Shown here: piece by piece, positions 24,991 to 33,360 of the stretch
How positions within the stretch are numbered: the first letter of the stretch is position 1
Layout of the letters: the number at the start of each line of letters is the position of its first letter
Assembly: GCF_900176465.1 (NCBI RefSeq)
Contig: NZ_FWXR01000005.1
Location: 62,001 to 126,000 of the forward strand
From: Fulvimarina manganoxydans
GTDB taxonomy: Bacteria > Pseudomonadota > Alphaproteobacteria > Rhizobiales > Rhizobiaceae
DNA length: 64,000 nucleotides
Direction of reading: 5' to 3'
Made by a program: the position numbers and the translations under genes
The notes under the pieces: generated by a model
The model's database searches: none
Told to the model about the DNA's origin: nothing
What the model saw: only the letters and a program-made list of their open reading frames with translations

Positions 24991-26331
24991 TTAGAACGCC
25001 CGGATGCGCGGCACCGCTTCGAGGCCCGACAGGGCCGTCACCGCCCAGACCAGCGCATCGAGCCGATCGGGCGAACGTCCGCCGGACAGTCCATCGGGGC
25101 CGAAATCGGCCATCTCGTCTTCGAGCTCGCGGAAGAGCCCCACATGGCGCACCTTCCCCTGCTCGTAGAGCGCGGCCACAGGCTCAGCCCGCACCCATTT
25201 GCCGCGGCTGGCGCGCACGCACTCGACGGGGATATCGGCGCGCACCGTGCGCAGAACCGCTTCCACCATGTCGCCGCCCTGATTGACCTCGGCGACGATG
25301 CGGTCGGCGCCGAGCCGATCATAGAGCGCGACGGCGGCTTTGGCCCATTGGGGCGGCTTGGCCCCGCGCAGGCTCCGATCAGCCAGAACATAGATGACGC
25401 CTGTCCCGTCTCGGCCGGCCGCCACAATTCCGCAAGCATCGCTTTTCTGTGTCGAGGTGGCCGGCGGATCAATGGCGACGACAATCCGACCGAGCGGCGG
25501 CGGTGCCTTCACCCGGCCCCGCTCGATGGTGTCGCGTTCGAACAACGCATCCTCGCGCGCCGACAGCATCTCTCCGTCGAGTTCCTGCCGGCCGAGCCGC
25601 GTTCCACCGTAACGGGCTTCCATCGCAGCCATGAAGCCTGGGGCGAGATTGGCGACATTATCCGCCGTGCGCATGCGTTGGACGGCCGTTCCAGGTTCTG
25701 CCATCAGCCGTTCAAGCACAGGCACCGGCCGCGGGGTCGTCGTGAACAAAACGCGCGGCTTCTCTCCAAGCCGCAGCGCCAACATCAGATTGTCGAACGT
25801 CTCCTCGGCCTTGACCCATTTGCCGAGTTCGTCGCCCCAGGCGGCGTCGAACTGGTAGCCGCGCACCGAATCGGGATCTTCGGACGAGAAGATCTGGGCC
25901 ACCGCCCCATTGGGAAAGACGAGACGGCGTCGGCTCGCCTCATAGGTCGGCGCCTCGGTGAAACACACCGCCTTCAGCCCGCTTTCGCCCTCGATCATCA
26001 CTTCGCGCGCATCGCCAAGCGTCTCGGCGATCAATGCGATCCGCGTATGAGGGCCGGACGCAAACGGCGTCTCCCCCATCGCCAAAGCGCGCACCCATTC
26101 GGCGCCCGCCCGCGTCTTGCCCGAGCCGCGCCCCCCAATCAGCAGCCAGCTGCGCCAATCGCCCTGCGGCGGAAGCTGCTCGGCTCGCGCGATCTCTGCC
26201 CAGCGCGGCATTGCTTGGCGGGCCACGTCGCCGGAATACCCGTCGACGACGCTCCGCACCTTGTCCCAATATCGCGTCTCGTCCGCGGTTCGCTTCGTGA
26301 AGGAGCCGGCCGAGGACCGCTCACCCCCCAT
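24991..26331 (-). CDS. GTA gp2-like large terminase
   Basis: Encodes 446 residues. ATPase domain with Walker A 'LIGGRGSGKTRAG' (residues 64-76) and Walker B ending 'AAWGDELGKW' (Asp167, Glu168). 'LFTTTPRPVPVL' is coupling motif III. The RNase H-like nuclease domain begins 'RIVVAIDPPATS' (Asp288) and ends with 'PDRLDALVWAVTAL'. All catalytic residues look intact, so packaging should be possible. In GTAs this enzyme packages host DNA by headful cutting without sequence specificity. Its start overlaps the gp1 gene by 11 bases. Confidence 0.96.
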   Translation of the reverse strand: MGGERSSAGSFTKRTADETRYWDKVRSVVDGYSGDVARQAMPRWAEIARAEQLPPQGDWRSWLLIGGRGSGKTRAGAEWVRALAMGETPFASGPHTRIALIAETLGDAREVMIEGESGLKAVCFTEAPTYEASRRRLVFPNGAVAQIFSSEDPDSVRGYQFDAAWGDELGKWVKAEETFDNLMLALRLGEKPRVLFTTTPRPVPVLERLMAEPGTAVQRMRTADNVANLAPGFMAAMEARYGGTRLGRQELDGEMLSAREDALFERDTIERGRVKAPPPLGRIVVAIDPPATSTQKSDACGIVAAGRDGTGVIYVLADRSLRGAKPPQWAKAAVALYDRLGADRIVAEVNQGGDMVEAVLRTVRADIPVECVRASRGKWVRAEPVAALYEQGKVRHVGLFRELEDEMADFGPDGLSGGRSPDRLDALVWAVTALSGLEAVPRIRAF

Positions 26332-26686
26332 CGGCCGGTGCCCCTTCCGCGACCATGGCCTTCAGCGCCGCGTCCAAACGCCGCCGCTCCATGAGTTTCA
26401 AACGCCGAAGAAGTTCGTCGCGAAGCCGCTCTGTCTCCGGCCCCTCCTGCCCATCCGGGCCCTCATCCGCTTCCAGCCGCTTCAGATCGATGAGCTTTTC
26501 GAGCGTGCGGGCCAGAAGCCCGATGGTCTCGATCCGCTCCTTGGTGCCGGAGCGCCGCGTCGTTCCCTTCGATCGACTCTCAGCCTCTGGTTCAGGACCA
26601 TTTTCCTCGAAAACCGCTTCCGCCGTTCCGATCTCGACCAGAAGAAGATCCATGAGGCGCTCTGCGACGAGCCTGTTCCCCGCCAA
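26321..26686 (-). CDS. GTA gp1-like small terminase
   Basis: Encodes 121 residues if translation begins at TTG 26686, six bases after GGGGAGGG. The next ATG is 26653 (110 residues) without a good site; an open frame also reaches 26737. The core is helical and charged ('TKERIETIGLLARTLEKLIDLKRLEADEG', 'RLRDELLRRLKLMERRRLDAALKAM'), resembling the RcGTA small terminase. The protein would hold DNA for gp2 without a pac-site preference. First gene of the cluster. The promoter must lie within about 26687-26800 or involve readthrough past the ycgN terminator. Confidence 0.72.
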   Translation of the reverse strand: MAGNRLVAERLMDLLLVEIGTAEAVFEENGPEPEAESRSKGTTRRSGTKERIETIGLLARTLEKLIDLKRLEADEGPDGQEGPETERLRDELLRRLKLMERRRLDAALKAMVAEGAPADGG

Positions 26687-26730
26687 GCCACACCCTCCCC
26701 GAACAACCGCATGTCGAGAGAAAACCGTCC

Positions 26731-26763
26731 AAAACAAAACGGCGGAGCTGTATGCCCCGCCGT
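26731..26763 (-). terminator. Terminator of the YcgN-family gene
   Basis: ACGGCGG (26739-26745) pairs with 26757-26763, 7-bp stem with an 11-nt loop. On the minus strand it is followed by TTTTGTTTTGG. It lies 28 bases after the YcgN stop and separates that gene from the GTA cluster. Confidence 0.78.
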
Positions 26764-26790
26764 TCGCAGTTTTCCGACTGTGCCTGAACC

Positions 26791-27327
26791 CTACTCCTCG
26801 ACCGTGACGCTGTCAAGGACTTTTTTCTTATTTCGTCGCATCGCTTTTCGATCGCCGTTTCCGGGATCGATGCCGGGCCATTCGGCGAGGTGGTCCTCAT
26901 AGTCTTCGAGTTCCATCCCAGTCTCGCTGACCGTGCGCCCGCGCACGGATACGCCAGCGGCATGGACCGTGTCAGGATCGCCCGAAACCAAATGATGCCA
27001 CCAATAAAGGTCTCGCCCCTCGGCCACGAGCCGATAGGCGCAGCTCGGCGGCAGCCAGCTCAGTCTGCGAACCGCTTCCGGGTCGAGGCGCACACAGTCG
27101 GGCACCGTTGCCTGGCGGTTGTCGTAATCGCTGCAGCGGCAAGCCTCTCCGTCGAGCAGGGTGCAGGCCACATTCGTCCAGACGATCTCGCCGGTATCCC
27201 AGTCCTCCAGCTTGTTCAGACAGCAGCGGCCGCAGCCGTCGCAGAGCTGCTCCCACTCCTTGTCCGACAGCTCCTCGAGCGTCTTGGCCTTCCAAAAGGG
27301 CCTGTTGCCGGAATCACTCAGGGCCAA
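26791..27327 (-). CDS. YcgN-type cysteine cluster protein (UPF0260)
   Basis: Encodes 178 residues, usual length about 150-180. The family's metal-binding Cys set is present: '[16 protein letters not shown]' (Cys29, 32, 35, 36), '[19 protein letters not shown]', 'VPDCVRL', '[33 protein letters not shown]'. Probably binds zinc or an Fe-S cluster; function unknown. Monocistronic, ending in its own terminator, divergent from the penicillin-binding protein gene with 163 bases between. Confidence 0.92.
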   Translation of the reverse strand: MALSDSGNRPFWKAKTLEELSDKEWEQLCDGCGRCCLNKLEDWDTGEIVWTNVACTLLDGEACRCSDYDNRQATVPDCVRLDPEAVRRLSWLPPSCAYRLVAEGRDLYWWHHLVSGDPDTVHAAGVSVRGRTVSETGMELEDYEDHLAEWPGIDPGNGDRKAMRRNKKKVLDSVTVEE

Positions 27328-27490
27328 AATTGATGTCCTCGCCTCGCAACTTTCGTCGCCAATGTTTATAAGGTGACGGAACTCTCGACGCCTCTGCGCC
27401 CTATGCTCACGGTACCCTCCGCGACCTGGCGCATGGCTTGGGCGACGGCATACCGAGGCGAAGTGGCGTGACTATGGGCAGCGTGATCGC

Positions 27491-29662
27491 GTGGTAGACG
27501 AAACGAAACCGAAGCGCAAAAGACGTGTTCCCTCGCGGCTGATCGAGGTCGACGCCTGGATCGATACGTCCTTGTTCCGCGTCTGGCATGGTTTTGTCCA
27601 ATGGTGGGAAAGCGTGACCATTCTGTCGCGCCGCATGCGCGCCCGCGGCTTCAGCCGGGTGATGGTCGAGCTTGCCTGCGAAGGGTTGACGCTGGGCCTC
27701 GCCGGCTTCGTGCTCCTTCTCGCCCTGGCCCAGCCCGCGATGGAGATGGTCTCGAACGGTCTTCCCCAGGAAGCGGCCTATTCGGTCAGCTTCCTCGATC
27801 GGAAGGGCAATGAGATCGGGCGCCGCGGCGTCATCCGCGCGGCCGCGGTGCCGATCGACGAACTGCCGGATCACTTCATCAAGGCGGTGCTGGCCACGGA
27901 GGACCGCCGCTTCTTCGATCATTGGGGCATCGATCTCTTCGGCCTGTTGCGCGCGCTCGGCGAGAATGCGCGAGCCGGCGGCGTGGTGCAAGGCGGCTCG
28001 ACGCTGACCCAGCAGCTCGCCAAGAACGTCTTTCTGACGCCCGAACAATCGCTGGAACGCAAGATCAACGAGGCGTTCCTCTCGATGTGGCTGGAGGCCA
28101 ATCTCTCCAAGCGCGAGATTCTCTCCATGTATCTCGACCGCGCCTATATGGGCGGCGGCAGCTTCGGTGCGGCAGCGGCCGCCGAGTTCTATTTCGACAA
28201 ATCGATCCGGGACGTGAATCTCGCCGAGGCCGCGATGCTGGCGGGCCTTTTCAAGGCGCCGGCGAAATATGCCCCGCACATCAATCTTCCGGCGGCCCGG
28301 GCCCGCGCCAACGAGGTCTTGACCAATATGGTCCAGGCCGAATTCATGACCGAGGGCCAGGTGGTCGCCGCGCGCCGCCATCCGGCCTCCGTCGTCGATC
28401 GCTCCCAGCGCTCTTCGCCCGACTACTTCCTCGATTATGCCTTCGACGAGGTGCAGCGGCTCGTCGAAACCAATCACCTCGGCGTGCGCAATCTCACGGC
28501 CCGCACGACCATCGACCTGAAGCTTCAGGATCTGGCAGACGAATCGGTCGAGTATCACCTGCGCCAGTTCGGCAAGAATTACGGCGTCGACGAAGCGGCG
28601 ATGGCCGTCCTTGCCAGCGACGGCGCCGTGCGTGCCATCGTCGGTGGGCGCGATTACGGCATTTCCCAGTTCAACCGCGCCGCGCGGGCCCTGCGTCAGC
28701 CGGGCTCGTCCTTCAAGGTCTATGTCTACGCCGCCGCCATGCAGGCCGGCATGAAACCGGACGACACCATCGTCGACAGCCCGCTGACCATCGGCAACTG
28801 GTCGCCTCAGAATTACGGCCGCTCCTTCTCCGGCCGCGTCACGCTCCAGAACGCTCTGGCACGCTCGCTGAACGTGCCGGCCGTCAAGCTCTATCGCCAA
28901 GTCGGCATGGACAATACGGTGAAGCTCGCTCACGAAATGGGCATCGAATCCGAGTTGCGGGGCGACAAGACCATGGCGCTCGGCACCTCGGAGGTGACCG
29001 TTCTCGACCAGGCGACGGCCTATACGGTCTTCGCCAATGGCGGCGAGAGCTCCAATCGTCATGCCATCACCCAGCTGATCGACGCCGAAGGCCGGATCGT
29101 CTGGGATGCGCGCCGCGATCTGCCCCCGCGCCACCGGATCCTCAGCGAGCAGGCGACGAAATACATGAACGAGATGCTCGTGAACGTTTCCGAACACGGC
29201 ACCGCGCGACGCGCCCAACTCTCCATGACGCGCGTCGCCGGCAAGACCGGAACCACCCAGTCCTATCGCGACGGCTGGTTTGTCGGATTCACCGGCAATT
29301 TCGTGGCCGCCGTCTGGTTCGGCAATGACAGCTTTGCCCCAACCAAGAATGTCACCGGCGGCTCGCTGCCGGCCATGACATGGCAACGCTTCATGGAAGC
29401 GGCCCATCAGGGCATCGAGCTGAAGCCGATCCCCTATATCGAAAATCCGTTCCCCGAGGGCGAGCGTGAGGTGGCGGAACGTGGCGACGACGCGCCGGTT
29501 CCGACCGGGCCGACCGGCCTTACCCAAGAGGCGGAAGACATCATGCTGACGATTGGCGAAGAGCTGCGCAGTCTACCGCCGTTGATCGCCGAAAAGCTTG
29601 CCGATGCCTCCGCGGTTGGAACCGGAGACGGCATGGGCCGCGATCGAAGCGCGAGCAACTGA
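27491..29662 (+). CDS. Bifunctional class A penicillin-binding protein (transglycosylase/transpeptidase)
   Basis: Encodes 723 residues from GTG 27491. Basic cytoplasmic tail (1-55), one transmembrane helix (about 62-82), GT51 domain with catalytic Glu137 in 'VLATEDRRFFDHWGID' and 'GGSTLTQQLAKNVFL', and transpeptidase domain with S406-S-F-K409, S459-L-N461 and K585-T-G. It polymerises and cross-links peptidoglycan in the periplasm. The C-terminal 70 residues are acidic and Pro-rich, probably disordered. A second UvrA-like or OB domain is absent, so it resembles the shorter alphaproteobacterial PBP1 paralogues. Confidence 0.93.
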   Translation: MVDETKPKRKRRVPSRLIEVDAWIDTSLFRVWHGFVQWWESVTILSRRMRARGFSRVMVELACEGLTLGLAGFVLLLALAQPAMEMVSNGLPQEAAYSVSFLDRKGNEIGRRGVIRAAAVPIDELPDHFIKAVLATEDRRFFDHWGIDLFGLLRALGENARAGGVVQGGSTLTQQLAKNVFLTPEQSLERKINEAFLSMWLEANLSKREILSMYLDRAYMGGGSFGAAAAAEFYFDKSIRDVNLAEAAMLAGLFKAPAKYAPHINLPAARARANEVLTNMVQAEFMTEGQVVAARRHPASVVDRSQRSSPDYFLDYAFDEVQRLVETNHLGVRNLTARTTIDLKLQDLADESVEYHLRQFGKNYGVDEAAMAVLASDGAVRAIVGGRDYGISQFNRAARALRQPGSSFKVYVYAAAMQAGMKPDDTIVDSPLTIGNWSPQNYGRSFSGRVTLQNALARSLNVPAVKLYRQVGMDNTVKLAHEMGIESELRGDKTMALGTSEVTVLDQATAYTVFANGGESSNRHAITQLIDAEGRIVWDARRDLPPRHRILSEQATKYMNEMLVNVSEHGTARRAQLSMTRVAGKTGTTQSYRDGWFVGFTGNFVAAVWFGNDSFAPTKNVTGGSLPAMTWQRFMEAAHQGIELKPIPYIENPFPEGEREVAERGDDAPVPTGPTGLTQEAEDIMLTIGEELRSLPPLIAEKLADASAVGTGDGMGRDRSASN

Positions 29663-29692
29663 TGCCGAAATTCGTCTGAGCCCTAAGCGTCG

Positions 29693-30268
29693 ATGCGTCT
29701 TCTCCTCTCGATCCTTGTCGTCTGCGCCATCGCTCTCGGGCTTGGCGGCTGGAGTGCCCAATGGGCCGTCGAACACGGCACCAATTTCGACGCCGTGCGC
29801 GTCGGCCCCTGGAGTGCGAGCCCCTTTTCCGGAACGCCGGAAGCCGATCCCTACGCCAAGGCGCGGCGGGCCAAGCTGGCCCAGCTCACCCTCGGCGGCG
29901 GCGAGGGCATCGTGTTTCAGGCCGAGACCGATGCGCTCGGCAACCGGTTGCGACGCGAATGCGAGTATCGTCTCTCGGGACGCACGCCCGTCTCGCGGGT
30001 CTTCACACTCTCGGCCCATACGGACGAAGGTCAGCTCATTCTGCCGGAAAGCGGCCGTCCCGGCTGGCTCACCTCCAATTCGATTCTGCGCTCGGAAGAC
30101 AACAGCTTCGAGATCGCGGTCGGGCCAGAGGCTCGAGCCGGCAATTGGCTCGCAACGCTTGGCCAAGGCCCATACATCCTGACCCTTGCCCTGTACGATA
30201 CGCCGGCTAGCGCCATCACCGGGGCGGCCGGTCTCGAACTGCCGACCATTTTGCCGGACGGGTGCTGA
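29693..30268 (+). CDS. Exported DUF1214 protein
   Basis: Encodes 191 residues. N-terminal signal anchor 'LLLSILVVCAIALGLGGW' (3-20). The DUF1214 domain is recognised by 'FDAVRVGPWSASPFSGTPEADPYAKA', 'CEYRLSGRTPVSRVFTLSAHT' and the C-terminal 'NSFEIAVGPEARAGNWLATLGQGPYILTLALYDTP'. Function unknown; predicted periplasmic and membrane-tethered. Three bases separate it from the DUF1254 gene, and the PBP gene ends 30 bases upstream, so the three may share one transcript. Confidence 0.85.
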   Translation: MRLLLSILVVCAIALGLGGWSAQWAVEHGTNFDAVRVGPWSASPFSGTPEADPYAKARRAKLAQLTLGGGEGIVFQAETDALGNRLRRECEYRLSGRTPVSRVFTLSAHTDEGQLILPESGRPGWLTSNSILRSEDNSFEIAVGPEARAGNWLATLGQGPYILTLALYDTPASAITGAAGLELPTILPDGC

Positions 30269-30271
30269 ACG

Positions 30272-30904
30272 ATGGGCCGGATCATTCTCACGCTTCTCGT
30301 CGGTCTCGTCGGCGCCGGGCTCGTGCATATCGCGACCATCTTCATGGTCCCGCGCGTTGCCGAGAACAACGCCTGGGGGCGGATTTCCGCTCTCGGTGCG
30401 CCCTATGAGGTCGTGCGAATCGCGCCCTTGCGCGACACGTCGGGCCAGCCGAGCGCGCCGCGTCAGGCCGCCCGCAACGCCTTTTCCTTCATCGACCCCG
30501 CTTTCGTTGTGGCCGGCTGCCGATTCTCGCTCGAGGATGGCCCGGTGGAAATCGCCGCATCCGGCGTCCTCGACGGCTTCTGGTCCACCTCGATCTACGA
30601 CCGCAAGGGCGATAATCTCTATTCCATCAACGATCGGGCGGCGATCGAGGGCGTGGTCGATCTCATCGTCGGCACCCGCGAGCAGATCGAGGCTATCGAC
30701 GCCATGGCGCCTTTCACCAGCGAGGACACCAGCCTCCCCGTCGTCGTCGATGTCGGGGAGGGCTATATGACCCTGCGCATTCTGATCGACGAGGAGAGCA
30801 AGCGCCCGGCTGTGGACAGCTTTCTGCGCACCGTCTCCTGCGCGCCGCTCGACGCCGCGGGAACGGCCTCCACCCGCACCTCGCAGGCCGGAACTGATAA
30901 CTAA
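30272..30904 (+). CDS. Exported DUF1254 protein
   Basis: Encodes 210 residues with a signal anchor at 3-28 ('IILTLLVGLVGAGLVHIATIFMV'). Features of the rhizobial DUF1254 type: 'VAENNAWGRISALGAPYEVVRI', 'FIDPAFVVAGCRFSLEDGPVEIAASGVLDGFWSTSIYDRKGDNLYSINDRAA'. Partner of the preceding DUF1214 protein; in larger family members both domains occur in one chain, so the two likely act as a complex. Substrate unknown. Confidence 0.82.
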   Translation: MGRIILTLLVGLVGAGLVHIATIFMVPRVAENNAWGRISALGAPYEVVRIAPLRDTSGQPSAPRQAARNAFSFIDPAFVVAGCRFSLEDGPVEIAASGVLDGFWSTSIYDRKGDNLYSINDRAAIEGVVDLIVGTREQIEAIDAMAPFTSEDTSLPVVVDVGEGYMTLRILIDEESKRPAVDSFLRTVSCAPLDAAGTASTRTSQAGTDN

Positions 30905-30982
30905 TAACTTCTATTTTTCAGAGACTTGCAGGCGATTGTTGCAACACTGCGCCAGTCCCGCGACGCACGCGCGGCAATTCGT

Positions 30983-31003
30983 CGTTAACCATACGACTTA
31001 ACG
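30983..31003. promoter_or_regulatory. Palindrome CGTTAA-N9-TTAACG
   Basis: Perfect 6+6 inverted repeat 68 bases upstream of the gene at 31071. It contains the CtrA-like half-site TTAACCAT, but the TTAA halves are 9 rather than 7 bases apart, so CtrA binding is doubtful. Some other dimeric regulator is possible. Confidence 0.3.
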
Positions 31004-31070
31004 GCTTGCAAAGGATTCTTGCCGCATTCTTCCCATCGTTGAAACCTTCGATAAACCATTGGAGCGCTCC

Positions 31071-31988
31071 ATGCCGAGCCCGCTACCGCGTCTTTACCGT
31101 TCGCTGGAGAAGTCCGGCCCCGAGAGCGGCTTCGACGCGATCGCCATGGCCGCGGCACTGAGCTTTGCGACGGTGGCCAATCCCCGCAGCAAGCAGACCG
31201 AAACGCTGCAAAAGCTCATTGAGCCGCTGTGGGATCGCCTCTCGGACGAGACGCGGAGCGAGATCGCTCACCTCCTTCAGGCCCACAAAGCATCGCTCCC
31301 GGCTGCACTCGCTCAGGAGATCGGCGAGACCGCAAGGCGCCACCCGAAGCCCGCCGGCGCCTCCGTGCGCACCACAGCCCCATCGCAAACGAAAGCGCCC
31401 GAGCCCGCCGCATCGAACCGCCCGCCGCGTCACGCTGCCTCTACGGAAGAAGCCCGCCGGGCTCTGCGCCAACTCGCCGGCAATCCTCCCGCTGGCGACA
31501 GCACTTTCGCGCCCCTGCGGGATACGAACGATGGTTCGATGGTCCAGAAGCGGCTCGGCGACCGTCTTGTCGCCTTCGCACGCATGGGCGACCGCGCCGG
31601 ATTGCGCGCCGGCCTTTCAAGAGAACTTGCCCTGCCCCCGGCTGCCATCGACCGTCTCTTCGAGGGCTCGGCCATGGTGCATCTCGCTCCGGCTCTCAAG
31701 GCTCTTGGACTGTCGACTCCGGACGCACTGACCATTCTCATGTTTGTCGATCACTCGATCGCTGCCAATGTGGCAACCTTCGCCAAAGCCAAGGCCGATT
31801 ACGACGCTTTGTCGAGCGAAGCCTCCATGGCCGCCTACGCGTCGCGTGAGCGCATGAAGGTCGATGCCCCTGCCCTTCAGCCGCTGAGCGCCGATCTCCT
31901 GACGCCGCTGCGCGGCGCCCCATCGCGCCGTGCAGCCTTTGGCCGCCGTCAGGACAATGATCGGCGCGGCACGGGCACGCGCGACTGA
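31071..31988 (+). CDS. Hypothetical protein, weakly DUF2336-like
   Basis: Encodes 305 residues from ATG 31071, preceded by GGAG; a TTG four codons upstream is less likely. No signal peptide. Helix-rich: 'LQKLIEPLWDRLSDETRSEIAHLLQ' recalls the repeat-like helices of DUF2336 proteins, but the resemblance is weak. A Pro/Ala linker (95-125) separates it from a second helical part ('LVAFARMGDRAGLRAGLSRELALPPAAIDRLF', 'ALTILMFVDHSIAANVATFAKAKADYDAL'). Basic, disordered C-terminus. No confident function. Confidence 0.75.
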   Translation: MPSPLPRLYRSLEKSGPESGFDAIAMAAALSFATVANPRSKQTETLQKLIEPLWDRLSDETRSEIAHLLQAHKASLPAALAQEIGETARRHPKPAGASVRTTAPSQTKAPEPAASNRPPRHAASTEEARRALRQLAGNPPAGDSTFAPLRDTNDGSMVQKRLGDRLVAFARMGDRAGLRAGLSRELALPPAAIDRLFEGSAMVHLAPALKALGLSTPDALTILMFVDHSIAANVATFAKAKADYDALSSEASMAAYASRERMKVDAPALQPLSADLLTPLRGAPSRRAAFGRRQDNDRRGTGTRD

Positions 31989-32021
31989 TCGAGGCCGAGC
32001 CTCAAGCGAGAGGCGGGCTGA

Positions 32022-32372
32022 TCAAACCGCTTTCGGGTCACCCATCTCGACGATCTCGAGATAGCGCGCGGGATCGTCCACCTCGATCTCCACAATCCAA
32101 AAATCGGGATCGAACCGAGCCTCACGCTGAAGCCGGGCGTCGATCTCGGCTTCGCCGCAGGCCGCCTCGCGCATGAAGAGCCGCGTCGACCCATCCTCGA
32201 CAAGGCTTTGGATCGCCGGTGTGAAGAAAGTCACCTCACCCAACCGGTCGCGATTGAGGATAAAGATCGCCCCCGCCGCATCCGCGCCCTTGCGGCCGAC
32301 AGCCGCAAAGCCGCCGTCGTTGAAGACCCGGCGCACCAATTGGGCGACGAAGAGTTCGCTCGTGATCCGCAT
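32022..32372 (-). CDS. DUF1491 family protein
   Basis: Encodes 116 residues. The Hyphomicrobiales family is recognised by 'MRITSELFVAQLVRRVFNDGGFAAVGRKGADAAGAIFILNRDRLGEVTFFTPA' and the C-terminal 'ARFDPDFWIVEIEVDDPARYLEIVE'. Cytoplasmic, function unknown. It stands downstream of a peptidoglycan-binding protein gene in the same direction but behind that gene's terminator, so it is probably transcribed on its own. Confidence 0.88.
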   Translation of the reverse strand: MRITSELFVAQLVRRVFNDGGFAAVGRKGADAAGAIFILNRDRLGEVTFFTPAIQSLVEDGSTRLFMREAACGEAEIDARLQREARFDPDFWIVEIEVDDPARYLEIVEMGDPKAV

Positions 32373-32491
32373 GTCCCCGCCTCTGCGCCTTTATCGATCC
32401 TTCGAGGCGCTTGGCCTATCCCGGCTCACATGCCGAGAACAAGGGATACGGCAGCGGGAGCTCTCAAAACGTCGATCACTGCTGCGCCAAA

Positions 32492-32520
32492 CAAAAAGGG
32501 CCGCTCCGAAGAAGCAGCCC
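32492..32520 (-). terminator. Intrinsic terminator after the peptidoglycan-binding gene
   Basis: On the minus strand GGGCTGCT (32520-32513) pairs with AGCGGCCC (32505-32498), one T-G pair, 7-nt loop, followed by TTTTTGTTTGG. It sits 31 bases past the stop of the gene ending at 32551. Confidence 0.82.
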
Positions 32521-32550
32521 TGTCGATTCGGTCCGCCGCTCCCGGCCCCG

Positions 32551-33360
32551 TCAGATCGCGCCGATCGCCCGCAGCCGCTCCAAAATGCGCCGGTCAGGCT
32601 CGCCTGTCACGTCCATGCCTTCCAGCGCCTCGAAGGTGCGGATCGCCGAACGCGTGCGCTCGCCGACGATGCCGTCGGGCGTCAGATCGGCGACGCTCGC
32701 CGCCGTCAGTCCCGATTGGATTCGCTTGACGAGTTCGGCACCGGCGATCTGGTCGGGAAGCGGTTCGCTGGCGGTCGTGTTCGCCATCGCGATCTGCGCC
32801 GGATCCACCACGCGCCCGCCGCGCCCAGCACTCGCCTCATCCTCTTCGCCATAAGGGCGCGGAGACGGATTGGGTGCCGAGGCGACGATCTGGCGGATCT
32901 GCGTCAGAAGAAGCGGCGTCGCCTCCCCCGTCGCGGTGAGGCCGTTGACCGACTGGAACCGCCGGATCGCATCCTCGGTCGCCGGTCCCGGCCGCCCGTC
33001 GATCGCCGCGCGATAATAACCGGCCTCGGCCAGCGCCTGCTGGACGTCCTGGACGAGAGGTTGGGCGAGATGGGTCGGATCGCCGATGCTGCCCGTCGTC
33101 TCGACCACGCCATGGGGCGCACGCGTCGCGATGAAAGGCGCGGCATGGCGGCCGGTCTGGCCCCACAGCGCATTTGCAGCCACGGCGGCGAAGAAGACGC
33201 CGAAGGCGGCGATACTCGCCGACGCCACGGGCCTGCGGGCAAGACCGCGCGCCGTCCGGTGCCCCACAAGGCCCGCGACGGCTGCGATCCGGCTCCAATG
33301 GCTAGGCCGAGCGGCGGACCGACGGCTGGCGTTCGTCTCTGAAATTCGGATTGCGGGCAT
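32551..33360 (-). CDS. Membrane-anchored peptidoglycan-binding protein
   Basis: Encodes 269 residues. The N-terminal 45 residues are basic and cytoplasmic; one transmembrane helix lies at about 48-66; the rest is periplasmic. Two PG_binding_1 repeats are visible: 'DVQQALAEAGYYRAAIDGRPGPATEDAIRRFQSVNGL' (about 104-140) and 'VKRIQSGLTAASVADLTPDGIVGERTRSAIRTFEALEGM' (about 210-248). It probably docks on cell-wall muropeptides. Its start lies 59 bases inside the end of the sensor kinase gene; no better in-frame start was seen. Confidence 0.82.
   Translation of the reverse strand: MPAIRISETNASRRSAARPSHWSRIAAVAGLVGHRTARGLARRPVASASIAAFGVFFAAVAANALWGQTGRHAAPFIATRAPHGVVETTGSIGDPTHLAQPLVQDVQQALAEAGYYRAAIDGRPGPATEDAIRRFQSVNGLTATGEATPLLLTQIRQIVASAPNPSPRPYGEEDEASAGRGGRVVDPAQIAMANTTASEPLPDQIAGAELVKRIQSGLTAASVADLTPDGIVGERTRSAIRTFEALEGMDVTGEPDRRILERLRAIGAI

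Larger units (their letters stand above)
11563..26686 (-). mobile_element. Gene transfer agent (GTA) structural cluster
   Basis: A co-directional run with the exact gene order of the Rhodobacter capsulatus GTA: small terminase, large terminase, portal, DUF6107, prohead protease, major capsid, head-tail connector, head closure, DUF3168, major tail protein, gp10, gp10.1, tape measure, DUF2460, DUF2163, NlpC/P60 peptidase, TIM-barrel baseplate protein. No integrase, replication, repressor or attachment sites are seen, so it is not a prophage. GTAs package random host DNA and transfer it to relatives. All core frames are full length, arguing for recent function. Confidence 0.92.

Noticed and set aside
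11563-26686. Prophage
   Set aside because: No integrase, repressor, replication genes or attachment sites, and the gene order is exactly that of a GTA.
27407-29527. Very long open frame on the minus strand opposite the penicillin-binding protein gene
   Set aside because: High GC makes antisense stops rare; the plus strand has complete catalytic motifs, and the minus translation resembles no protein.
30983-31003. CtrA binding site
   Set aside because: The TTAA halves are 9 bases apart rather than 7; kept only as an unassigned palindrome.
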